NCBI GenBank assembly: GCA_017937285.1
Contig: JAGBDU010000004.1
Coordinates: 1 to 45,334, forward strand
Reading direction: 5' to 3'
Source of the DNA: Clostridia bacterium
GTDB taxonomy: Bacteria; Bacillota; Clostridia; TANB77; CAG-508
Length of the DNA: 45,334 nt
Shown piece after piece: positions 25,789-34,000 of the stretch (positions are counted from its first letter, which is position 1; every line of letters starts with the position of its first letter). Position numbers and translations under genes: made by a program. A model generated the notes under the pieces. The model worked only from the letters and a program-made list of their open reading frames with translations. It searched no databases and was not told where the DNA came from.

Positions 25789-26118
25789 ATGAAAAAATAT
25801 GAAAGTGTAATTATTATTAATCCCAAATTAGAGGAAAAAGAAATTAAAGATACAATAGAAAAATACAAAAATATGATGAATGAATTTTCAAACAAAAAAG
25901 TAACTGTAGAAGACCTTGGAGAAAGAAAATTAGCATACGAAATTAGAAAAAATAATACTGGTTATTATGCTGTATTTAATTTTTATTCAGAGCCTAACAA
26001 TATATCTGAATTAGAAAGAAATTATAGGATAGATGATAATGTTATAAAATTTATTATAATCAGGCAAGACGAACTAGAGTATGACGAATCAGAGGAAGAA
26101 GACGAGGAGGAATACTAA
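25789..26118 (+). CDS. Ribosomal protein bS6-like protein encoded on the ICE
   Basis: 109 residues from ATG 25789 (SD AAGGAGAT), right for bS6. Starts M-K-K-Y-E-S-V-I-I-I-N-P-K-L and contains V-E-D-L-G-E-R-K-L-A-Y-E-I-R-K, then G-Y-Y-A-V-F-N-F and L-E-R-N-Y-R-I-D-D-N-V-I-K-F-I-I-I-R: the bS6 signature order. The tail D-E-S-E-E-E-D-E-E-E-Y is encoded here, while in some bacteria bS6 gets glutamates added after translation by RimK. Not beside rpsR or ssb, so unlikely to be the chromosomal gene; may replace host bS6 or bind nucleic acid separately. Confidence 0.88.
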   Translation: MKKYESVIIINPKLEEKEIKDTIEKYKNMMNEFSNKKVTVEDLGERKLAYEIRKNNTGYYAVFNFYSEPNNISELERNYRIDDNVIKFIIIRQDELEYDESEEEDEEEY

Positions 26119-26120
26119 TA

Positions 26121-26507
26121 ATGAAATTAATGACAAAAGAATTAGAAGAAGAATTTAAAAAATATCCTATAGGGAGTCAAGATGGACTTAGAGGACAGGC
26201 AAAAGTTATTGTTAAATACTTTAATCCAATGGGAGCTGCAACATGGTTTATAACAGAAGCAGATAAAAAAGAAAATGGAGATTTTGAAATGTATGGCTTT
26301 TGCAATTTAGGCGATAGTGATATGGCAGAATTTGGATATGTAATGTTATCAGAGTTACAAAATATAAAATTACCATTTGGAATGACAATAGAAAGAGATT
26401 TATATCTACCAAAAGATTGTACATTGATCCAAGCTATGAAACAAATTGGAATGGAAATACCAGAGTATTTATTAGAAAACGAAGACGAGGAAGAGGAGGA
26501 GTATTAA
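26121..26507 (+). CDS. DUF2958-like protein with acidic C-terminal tip
   Basis: 128 residues: M-K-L-M-T-K-E-L-E-E-E-F, V-K-Y-F-N-P-M-G-A-A-T-W-F-I-T-E and I-E-R-D-L-Y-L-P, matching the DUF2958 pattern common on plasmids and ICEs. The end is N-E-D-E-E-E-E-E-Y, nearly the same as the preceding bS6-like tail. Directly after bS6 and before the membrane protein. Function of DUF2958 is unknown. Confidence 0.78.
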   Translation: MKLMTKELEEEFKKYPIGSQDGLRGQAKVIVKYFNPMGAATWFITEADKKENGDFEMYGFCNLGDSDMAEFGYVMLSELQNIKLPFGMTIERDLYLPKDCTLIQAMKQIGMEIPEYLLENEDEEEEEY

Positions 26508-26509
26508 TT

Positions 26510-27550
26510 ATGATAGGTAAAGTAATAGTTGATATGATAATAATACCTGCTATAATATTTACATTTGCAAATGGAATAACACATACAAGTTATGCAAATG
26601 AAGAAAAAAATAAAACAGAATATGTAATTTCTAAAAGTGAAGAAAGTAAGTTTTTAGAAGATATTTATAAAACAGAAACTGATACATTAAAAATAAAAAA
26701 CATAGATAAAACAGTTTCAGATAAAAATTATATTGATAAAGAAATTACAGAAACAAAAATATTAAATAAATCAAACGACCAATATATTAAAAATCAATTT
26801 GTAGAAACAAAAGATTTTAATGATGGAGAATATAAAGGAACATTAAGTATTTCTAATATTGATGTTAAAACTATTAAAAATGGATATTATGAAAAAATAG
26901 ATGAGCAAATATTAAGTTTTGAAAATTATTCAGACAATGATTTAAATAATATAGAAAAAGAAATTGATATAAATAATACAAAATATTATCTAATAAATGT
27001 TGAGTGGGAACCTGAAACTATGCAAGAAATAGATAACGAAAATGTGCCAATCACATATAAAGGCAAAAAAATATATCAAACAGTTAAAACTTTAGCAAAT
27101 CCAGATACATACAAAGTTACAGTTACATATTCAGGAAAAGCTGAAAAAATTGATACAATATATGATTATAAAATAAATTATGAAAAAGAAGTTGAAGAGC
27201 CAAAAGAAGAACCTATAGTAGAAGAAAAAGAAGATAAGCAAGTTAATAAATTTATTATTGTTTCAGGAATAGGTTTAACAGCAATACTAATTTATTTATT
27301 AAAAGGCAAAAATACATATATTTATGCTAAAAATAATAATGGATTCAAATTAATTAAAACCGAAAAATTAAGTGATAAAAAAGTTTCAATAGATATTTCA
27401 AATTGCTACAGAAGTGATGAAAATATTTATGCAATAAAAATAAATCCACTTACATTTAAAAAGTTTAAAGGAAGAACAATAAGCATAGTTCGAGGAAATA
27501 ATAAAAAAGATATAGTTATATGGAATAATTATTATGAAATTAAGATGTGA
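26510..27550 (+). CDS. Secreted/membrane protein with C-terminal transmembrane helix
   Basis: 346 residues from ATG 26510. N-terminal signal-like helix (about 5-22), a long extracellular Lys/Glu-rich domain, a membrane helix about residues 255-275 (F-I-I-V-S-G-I-G-L-T-A-I-L-I), then a cytoplasmic tail of about 70 residues with beta character. Resembles ICE-borne surface proteins but no named family. End of the operon; a GGTTAA/TTAACC repeat follows at about 27554. Confidence 0.65.
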   Translation: MIGKVIVDMIIIPAIIFTFANGITHTSYANEEKNKTEYVISKSEESKFLEDIYKTETDTLKIKNIDKTVSDKNYIDKEITETKILNKSNDQYIKNQFVETKDFNDGEYKGTLSISNIDVKTIKNGYYEKIDEQILSFENYSDNDLNNIEKEIDINNTKYYLINVEWEPETMQEIDNENVPITYKGKKIYQTVKTLANPDTYKVTVTYSGKAEKIDTIYDYKINYEKEVEEPKEEPIVEEKEDKQVNKFIIVSGIGLTAILIYLLKGKNTYIYAKNNNGFKLIKTEKLSDKKVSIDISNCYRSDENIYAIKINPLTFKKFKGRTISIVRGNNKKDIVIWNNYYEIKM

Positions 27551-27624
27551 TGTGGTTAATAAAAAATTGTTAACCCTGTCCCAACTAATAAATCTAGGAA
27601 AAGAAAGAGGGTCTCCTTTTTCAT

Positions 27625-27653
27625 TGATATATAAGATATATTATGTTATAATT
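27625..27653 (+). promoter_or_regulatory. Promoter of the Nudix gene at 27678
   Basis: TTGATA (27625-27630), 17-bp spacer, TATAAT (27648-27653). Confidence 0.75.
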
Positions 27654-27677
27654 TGAAAAAAAGAAAGAAGGTATAGT

Positions 27678-28229
27678 ATGGAACTTTTTGAAAATGAAAA
27701 TATAATATGTAGTATAAATGATAATGATATTGGAGAAATATATGAAGAATTAAAAAATCCTGAAATAAGAGTGAGTTCTAGAGGTATAGTAATTAATTCT
27801 AATGGTAAAATTGCAATATTTAACAAAACGAAGAAAAATGAGTACAAATTACCAGGTGGAGGTTGTGAGGGAAATGAGTCTGTTGAAGAAACATTCAAGA
27901 GAGAAGTTTTGGAGGAAACAGGTTGTATAGTAGATAACATAAAAAAAATAGGAATAACTTTGGAATTTAAGAAAAAAACAAATTTTAAACAAATTTCACA
28001 TATATTTATTGCAAATGTTAAAGAGGAAAATGCAGGATTAAATTTAACTGAAAAAGAAAAGGCAGAAGGTTCAATATTACTTTGGGAAAATCCAAAAGAT
28101 GCATTAGAGTTAATCACTAAAAGCTATGATAAATTAGTAGGTTCTGAATATGATTCTTTATATATGACTAAATATGTTGCAATTAGAGATAAAAAAATAC
28201 TTGAATTTTATATAGATAACATAATGTAA
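27678..28229 (+). CDS. Nudix hydrolase
   Basis: 183 residues (SD GAAGGT). The Nudix box is complete: G-G-G-C-E-G-N-E-S-V-E-E-T-F-K-R-E-V-L-E-E-T-G at about residues 60-82, with the metal-binding R-E-V-L-E-E. Hydrolyses some nucleoside diphosphate linked to X; substrate unknown. Independent transcription unit with its own promoter, one of three Nudix genes in the element. Confidence 0.9.
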   Translation: MELFENENIICSINDNDIGEIYEELKNPEIRVSSRGIVINSNGKIAIFNKTKKNEYKLPGGGCEGNESVEETFKREVLEETGCIVDNIKKIGITLEFKKKTNFKQISHIFIANVKEENAGLNLTEKEKAEGSILLWENPKDALELITKSYDKLVGSEYDSLYMTKYVAIRDKKILEFYIDNIM

Positions 28230-28232
28230 GTA

Positions 28233-28261
28233 TTGAAATTATCTTGAATATATGATAAAAT
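28233..28261 (+). promoter_or_regulatory. Promoter of cassette E
   Basis: TTGAAA (28233-28238), 17 bp, TAAAAT (28256-28261). Confidence 0.6.
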
Positions 28262-28294
28262 TGTATAAATCTTTTTGAAAAGAGGTGAAAAGGT

Positions 28295-28552
28295 TTGAGA
28301 CTTACTTTTATATATGATACGCAGGAAGACTGGGGTGGAAACATTACAGAGATTCGTATCAATGATGGAGCGCGTATGGCAATTCTAGAAAGAGAATTTT
28401 TGGAAATATATGACCGTGTGCTTCAGAAGGGAAGTTTCAGGGCAAAAGAATTGATGAAATTCAATTTCTTTTCTGACTTGAAATGCGATCCCAATGCAAT
28501 ATTTAGGAAAGTCCAAACAGAGAGCGAGTTTGTATATACATACGAAACTTGA
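28295..28552 (+). CDS. Cassette E small protein
   Basis: 85 residues from TTG 28295 (SD AGAGGTGA). Begins M-R-L-T-F-I-Y-D-T-Q-E-D-W-G-G-N; contains I-L-E-R-E-F-L-E-I-Y-D. Less AT-biased codons (GAC, TTC, ATC, GCG). Autonomous unit between a Nudix gene and the sortase operon. No family recognised. Confidence 0.65.
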   Translation: MRLTFIYDTQEDWGGNITEIRINDGARMAILEREFLEIYDRVLQKGSFRAKELMKFNFFSDLKCDPNAIFRKVQTESEFVYTYET

Positions 28553-28558
28553 CTTTCG

Positions 28559-28590
28559 AGAAGTTCTTGGTGTACCAAGGACTTCTTTTT
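28559..28590 (+). terminator. Terminator of cassette E
   Basis: AGAAGTTCTTGG (28559-28570)/CCAAGGACTTCT (28575-28586), 12 bp with one G-U pair, loop TGTA, then TTTTT. Confidence 0.9.
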
Positions 28591-28612
28591 CGCCTCAATA
28601 GACATCTCGTTT

Positions 28613-28668
28613 AGATAATCGGTGAAAGTTCATAGTGGAGGTAGACATTATCTTAGCCACTGACACCG
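28613..28668 (+). ncRNA. Pseudoknot-like element between cassette E and the sortase promoter
   Basis: AGATAAT (28613)/ATTATCT (28647) encloses CGGTG (28620) and AGTGG (28634), which pair with CACCG (28664) and CCACT (28657) downstream of it. The crossing pairs fit a pseudoknot or two alternative folds. No gene covers it. Candidate only. Confidence 0.4.
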
Positions 28669-28723
28669 AAAGGAAATAGCAATAGTGATTTGTTCTTTTT
28701 GGTATAAAAAAATCATAAATATT

Positions 28724-28778
28724 TTCAAAATCCTTTCAAAAAACATTCATTGACGTATTAAAAAATAGATGTTAATAT
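28724..28778 (+). promoter_or_regulatory. ICE-type promoter with 11-bp phased repeats (sortase operon)
   Basis: TTCAAAAT 28724, TTCAAAAA 28735, TTCATTGA 28746; -35 TTGACG 28750-28755; 17 bp; -10 TAATAT 28773-28778. Confidence 0.85.
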
Positions 28779-28797
28779 TCCAGTATGAGCTATTATG

Positions 28798-28840
28798 AAT
28801 AAGCGATGGCAAGTAGAAATACGAGCTGTTGCTTATTTTT
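28798..28840 (+). terminator. Leader terminator of the sortase operon
   Basis: 13-bp stem, arms 28798-28810 and 28825-28837 with three G-U pairs, followed by TTTTTATTTT. Ends 16 bases before the sortase start. Confidence 0.8.
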
Positions 28841-28855
28841 ATTTTGGAGGAGTGT

Positions 28856-29410
28856 ATGAAAAAGAAAATTTTAATTTATGTTTTGATAGTTATTATGGTA
28901 GTAAGTTTATTAAGTTTAGCATTTCTATTAAAACCAAAAAACAATAATACAAATGATAATCAACTAGAAGAAATAAAAACAATAGAACAGCAAGTAGTAG
29001 AAGTATTATCGATTGAAGAAAAAGATAAAAATGTTATTGGCTATATTTCAATAGAAAAAATAGGACTTAATAAAGCACCAATTGCAGATGGAACAGATAA
29101 CAAAACAATAGGAAAATATGTAGGCCATTTTGAAAATACAAGTTATTTAGATGGAAATGTATGTTTATGCTCTCATAATAGAGGAAGTAAAGCAGCATAT
29201 TTTGGAGAAATTAAAAATTTAGTTAAAGGCGACATTATAACTTATATAACAAAATATGAAACTAAGCATTATGAAGTACAAGAAGTAAAAAAAATTGAAG
29301 AAACAGATTTTAGTGTATTAGAGCAAACAGAAGAAAATAAAATTACACTTATAACATGTGTTGAAAATCAAAGCAATTTACGATTATGTGTTGTAGGAAC
29401 TGAAAAATAG
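28856..29410 (+). CDS. Class D-like sortase
   Basis: 184 residues from ATG 28856 (SD GGAGG). N-terminal membrane anchor (about 5-25), then a sortase domain with His107 in C-S-H-N-R-G, Cys168 in T-L-I-T-C and Arg176 in N-L-R-L-C-V: the full catalytic triad. Cleaves LPxTG-type signals and attaches proteins to the wall; the adhesin at 31005 ends in L-P-R-T-G-F and is the obvious substrate. Both genes are under the same promoter type. Class D is inferred from size and motif. Confidence 0.88.
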   Translation: MKKKILIYVLIVIMVVSLLSLAFLLKPKNNNTNDNQLEEIKTIEQQVVEVLSIEEKDKNVIGYISIEKIGLNKAPIADGTDNKTIGKYVGHFENTSYLDGNVCLCSHNRGSKAAYFGEIKNLVKGDIITYITKYETKHYEVQEVKKIEETDFSVLEQTEENKITLITCVENQSNLRLCVVGTEK

Positions 29411-29493
29411 AAATATAGAATAAACAAATTTTAAATAGCTATGTAATTTTATTATATAGATTTAAATTATACGAGGAAGGAGGACAAAACAAT

Positions 29494-29883
29494 ATGAATA
29501 TTAGTGTTAAGAATTTAAATTTAACAAATGATCCAAACAATATTACAAAAGCTATCGCAACTATAAGTATTGAAGATATGTTTAATATTGAAGGAGTAAC
29601 TGTTAAAAGAAGTAAAGAAGATAATATTTATGTGCAATTACCACAACGTTCATATTATGATAAAGAAACACAAGAAAAAAGATATAAAGATTGTTGTTAT
29701 CCTACAAATAAGGAATTAAGAGAGCAAATTTCAAAAACTGTGTTAGATACATATTATGAAAAACTAAAAGAGCGCGAAGATATGCAAGAAGAATCTCAAA
29801 AAAAAACTTCTAAATCTGTGAAATCAAAATCTAAAAAAGAAGAAGTACCAGAAATTGAAGAAGATGAAGAGGAAGTTATATAA
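29494..29883 (+). CDS. SpoVG-domain protein with acidic C-terminal tip
   Basis: 129 residues (SD GGAAGGAGG). I-A-T-I-S-I-E-D-M-F-N-I-E-G-V-T-V and V-Q-L-P-Q-R-S-Y match the SpoVG fold, a nucleic-acid-binding regulator. Longer than chromosomal SpoVG (about 90-100 residues) because of a Lys-rich linker and an acidic end I-E-E-D-E-E-E-V-I. Same operon as the sortase. May regulate RNA or ssDNA of the element. Confidence 0.85.
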   Translation: MNISVKNLNLTNDPNNITKAIATISIEDMFNIEGVTVKRSKEDNIYVQLPQRSYYDKETQEKRYKDCCYPTNKELREQISKTVLDTYYEKLKEREDMQEESQKKTSKSVKSKSKKEEVPEIEEDEEEVI

Positions 29884-29929
29884 AAGACAGCAAAGCTGTA
29901 TGCTAGGCTGAAAAGAAAATTTAAAAAGG

Positions 29930-29958
29930 TGGACGTATTTTAAATTACACGGTATAAT
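29930..29958 (+). promoter_or_regulatory. Promoter of the Lys/Glu-rich anchored protein
   Basis: TGGACG (29930-29935), 17 bp, TATAAT (29953-29958). Position supports the start at 29981. Confidence 0.6.
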
Positions 29959-29980
29959 GTGGATAGAAAGGGATGATTCT

Positions 29981-30856
29981 ATGAAAAAGAAAATCTTATT
30001 AATATCTAGTATTATACTAGGAGTAGTAGCACTTATATGTATTGTATTAGTTATAAAAAATGGTAATTCTAAAAACAATGAAACTAAAATAAGTGAACAA
30101 ACTACGTTTACAAAACAAGAAAGCATAATAGGTCAAAATGATATAAATAATACTGTTGCAACAAGTATTGAAACAGAAGATAAAGAAATTGAAAATACAG
30201 AAGAAAAAAGCGTTGAACAAACACAAGAAAAAATAAAAGAAGAAACTAAAGAAGAAAAAACACAAGAAATTACAAAAGAAATAAAACAAGAAACAAAAGA
30301 AGAAGTAAAACAAGAAATTAAGCAAGTTACACAAGATAAAAAGATTGAAAATACACAAGAAAAAACTACAAGTAAAGTTACAAAAGAAACAACTGGAACA
30401 GTAGAAAAAAAGGAGCAACCAACAACCACTACTGTTCCAACTAAAAATGAAGAAAAAGCTCCAGAGCGAGTTGTAGAGCAAGAGCCTACAAAACCAGTAA
30501 AAGAGCCAAAAGAAGAAACAAAGAAAATAGATTTATCAAAATATGATTATTATGAAAATAGTTTAAATGGTTCATACAAAGGATTTATTAAAGATGACGC
30601 AGAAATGAGCAAATTAAAATCTTTAATAGATAATGCAATAAATGAATTTGGCTATACAAATGTAAAAATAGTTCAAGACAGCACATTACCAAAAAGTGGG
30701 CTAAGAAGTTTTACAGCAAATAAAACAAATGTAGAAAATTTAGTATATGATTCAGATGGATTTACAATTTGTTATTATGCAGTAAAAGAATACCACATTT
30801 CAAGCGATGGAACAGAAACCTTATTTCAAACAAGGTCATATATAAAAGTTAAATAA
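29981..30856 (+). CDS. Membrane-anchored protein with Lys/Glu/Thr-rich stalk
   Basis: 291 residues. ATG 29981 is preferred to 29957, which lies inside the -10. N-terminal membrane helix (about 4-26), a long low-complexity stalk (about 30-185) rich in Glu, Lys, Thr and Gln, then a globular domain of about 100 residues (L-S-K-Y-D-Y-Y-E-N-S-L-N). Looks like a wall-spanning surface protein. Directly precedes the adhesin promoter. Globular domain not recognised. Confidence 0.68.
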   Translation: MKKKILLISSIILGVVALICIVLVIKNGNSKNNETKISEQTTFTKQESIIGQNDINNTVATSIETEDKEIENTEEKSVEQTQEKIKEETKEEKTQEITKEIKQETKEEVKQEIKQVTQDKKIENTQEKTTSKVTKETTGTVEKKEQPTTTTVPTKNEEKAPERVVEQEPTKPVKEPKEETKKIDLSKYDYYENSLNGSYKGFIKDDAEMSKLKSLIDNAINEFGYTNVKIVQDSTLPKSGLRSFTANKTNVENLVYDSDGFTICYYAVKEYHISSDGTETLFQTRSYIKVK

Positions 30857-30859
30857 AAT

Positions 30860-30914
30860 TTCAAAATTTCTTCAAAATTCGTTCATTGACATAGGTTTTT
30901 GAAGGTAGTATTAT
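30860..30914 (+). promoter_or_regulatory. ICE-type promoter with 11-bp phased repeats (adhesin)
   Basis: TTCAAAAT 30860 and 30871, TTCATTGA 30882; -35 TTGACA 30886-30891; 17 bp; -10 TATTAT 30909-30914. The -10 region closely resembles the virD4 promoter (GGTAGTATTAT). Confidence 0.88.
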
Positions 30915-30942
30915 TTTAGTGTGATAAATTTTAAATAAGAAA

Positions 30943-30978
30943 AGAAATCAGTTAATTCCCCGGCTGGTTTCTTTTTTT
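30943..30978 (+). terminator. Leader terminator of the adhesin gene
   Basis: AGAAATCAG (30943-30951)/CTGGTTTCT (30964-30972) with one G-U pair, then a seven-T run; 26 bases before the ATG. Confidence 0.83.
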
Positions 30979-31004
30979 ACGTCAAAATAAGGAGGTTTAT
31001 ATTT

Positions 31005-34000
31005 ATGATTAAAAAAATCAAAAAAAGAGCAATAGCAACAATTTTATTAGTATTAACAATGCTATCAAACATATTACCAATATTCCCAATGGTAAAAAGT
31101 TTAGCAGTAAATAACAATGATGTAGGAACAAAACTTGATATTGTAAATTTAGGTAATATTCCATATCACTTAAAAAGTTATGGAGTTGCAAGTAAAGGTT
31201 ATATAATAACACAAACAGTTGGATATTATGATAACGGAATCTTTTACCCAGCATTTTGTATGCACAAAGACAGACTAGGTGTTGATGATGTAAGAGAATA
31301 TAGTGTAACAATTACAGAGCTTTTAAAAGATAAAGAAACATACAATAAAGTATGGAGAGTAGTTACAAATGGCTATCCATATAAATCAGTAGAAGAAATG
31401 GGAGTTAGAGATTATAGATATGCATATCAAGCAACAAAAATGGCAGTATATTGCGTATTAGGTCAAACAAATGTAGATGACTTTTATGCAACAGATGAAA
31501 TAGGCCAAGAAATAGTTGATTGCATACACAAATTAGTTGATATTGGAAATAACGGCACAGATACATATAGAACACCAGTAGCAAATGCTGAAAAGAATGG
31601 AAATATGTATTTAGAAGGAAATTGTTATATTCAAAACTATACAGTAAGCTCTAATATAGAAATTACAAGTTATGATATAGCAATTACAGGATTTCCAAAT
31701 GGAACAATAATAACAGACCAAACTGGAACACAAAAAAATACATTTAACGCGGGGGAAAAATTTCAAGTTAGATTACCAAAAAACAGTGTAGAAACAGGAG
31801 ATGTTGATGGAAAAATAAGATTAACAGTAACATCAAAATCATATGCAGTATTTTATGCAACAAGCCATGATGAAACATTACAAGATTATACAATAACAGG
31901 AGACCCACTTGCATTAACAAGTAGCACTACAAATTTAAGTTTAAAAGGAAATACTGCAGGTATAAAAATTAAAAAAGTAGATGAAGAAACAAACAAACCA
32001 ATTTCAAATACAACTTTCCAAATTAGTAAACAAGATGGAACAGTAATTGGAACTGCAACAACAGGAAATGACGGAACTGTTGCATTTAATAATTTATATC
32101 AAGAAAACTATCTAGTAAAAGAAATAAAAAGTAATGATAACTATGTATTAGACCAAAAAACAATAAACATTCCAGCATACTACAATAAAATAACAGAAAA
32201 AACAATCACAAACAAACATAAAGAGGGAAATTTAACAATTTATAAAGTTGATAAAGATAATCATAAAATAGCTTTAGGAAATGTTGAATTTGACTTGTTT
32301 AGTGAAGAATTTAATAAAGTAATTGGAACATATAAAACAGATGTAAATGGAGTAATAAATATTAAAAATCTACGTACAGGAAATTATAAGTTAATAGAGA
32401 AAAATACTGGTAAATGGTACAATTTAGCGGATGATAGAAATATAAAAATCGAATGGAATAATACAACTAAAACAACAATAGAAAATGAATTAAAAAAAGG
32501 TCAAATTAAAGTAATAAAAGTAGATTTAGATAATAAAGAAGTTAAACTAAAAGATGTAGAATTTCAAGTTTTAGACCAAAATGGAAAAGTTTTAGAAACA
32601 ATAAAAACAGATGAAAATGGAGAGGTCTTAACAAGTAAATATCCTATAAGAGATTATGAAAAATTAACAATAAAAGAAACTAAAACAAATAAATGGTATA
32701 AACTAAATGAAACACCACAAACAGTTACTTTAAAAGAAAATGAAATTACTACTATAACATTCACAAATGAGAAAAAGAAAGGCCAAATTAAAGTAATAAA
32801 AGTAGATTTGGATAATAATGAAGTAAAAATTCCAGATGTAGAATTTAAAGTATATGATGAAAAAGGAAATGTTGTAGATATTTTGAAAACAGATAAAAAT
32901 GGAGAAGCAATAAGCAAAAGATTACCAATAGACCAAAATTATAAAGTTCAAGAAACTAAAACAGGCAAATGGTATGTGCTAAATGAAACACCACAAACAG
33001 TTACTTTAAAACAAGATGAAATTACAAATATAACATTCACAAACGAGAAAAAGAAAGGTCAAATTAGAATAATAAAAGTAGATTTAGATAACAAAGAAGT
33101 TAAATTACCAAATGTAGAATTTAAAGTATATGATGAAAAAGGAAATGTAGTTGAAACACTTAAAACAGACGAAAATGGAGAGACAACAACAAAAAGATTA
33201 CCAATAGACCAAAAGTATACAATTCAAGAAACAAAAACATTACAAAATTATGTATTGAGTGATAAAAAAGAAACAGTTACATTAACACAAGACCAAATTA
33301 CAAACATCACTTTTGAAAATGAAAAAATCAAAGGGAAAATAGAAATTACAAAAGTAAGCGCAGATGATAATAAAATAACTAAAGAAGTAAAAGGCACATT
33401 GCTAGAAAATGCAGTATTTGAAATATACACAGAAAATGATGAATTAGTAGATACAATTACTACAGCAAAAGATGGTAAAGCAACAAGTAAATTATTAGAA
33501 TATGGGAATTACTATGTAAAAGAAAAAGATACTGGTTCAGATTATTATTTATTAAACACTGAAAAATACGAAATTCAAATTAGAGAGCACAACAAAACAA
33601 TTCCAGTAACAATAGAAAATACAAGTGTTGATATTGGATTAGATATTGATAAAACAGGTTTAGTTCAAGCACAACCAAATGATGAAATTAAATATAGTTT
33701 CAATTCATTAAAAAACACATCAAATGTAGCTTTAGAGAATTTCACATGGACAGATAATTTGCCTTATGAATATGTAAGAATAACAAAATTATTTACAGGA
33801 ACTTATAACGAAGATTTAGAATATAGTGTAAAATATAAAACTAATAAATCAGAAGATTATATCGAATATGGAAAATATAATACTCAAAAAAATAATTATA
33901 TTGATTTTACAAAAGTAGAGCTAGATGAAGATGAATTTATTACAGATTACAAAATAGAATTTGGAACAGTTATGTCAGGATTTGAAGCAATAGAAAAGCC

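Noticed and set aside
30047..30481. Minus-strand ORFs opposite the Lys/Glu-rich stalk
   Set aside because: They are mirror images of low-complexity coding sequence, rich in Phe and Cys, with no RBS.
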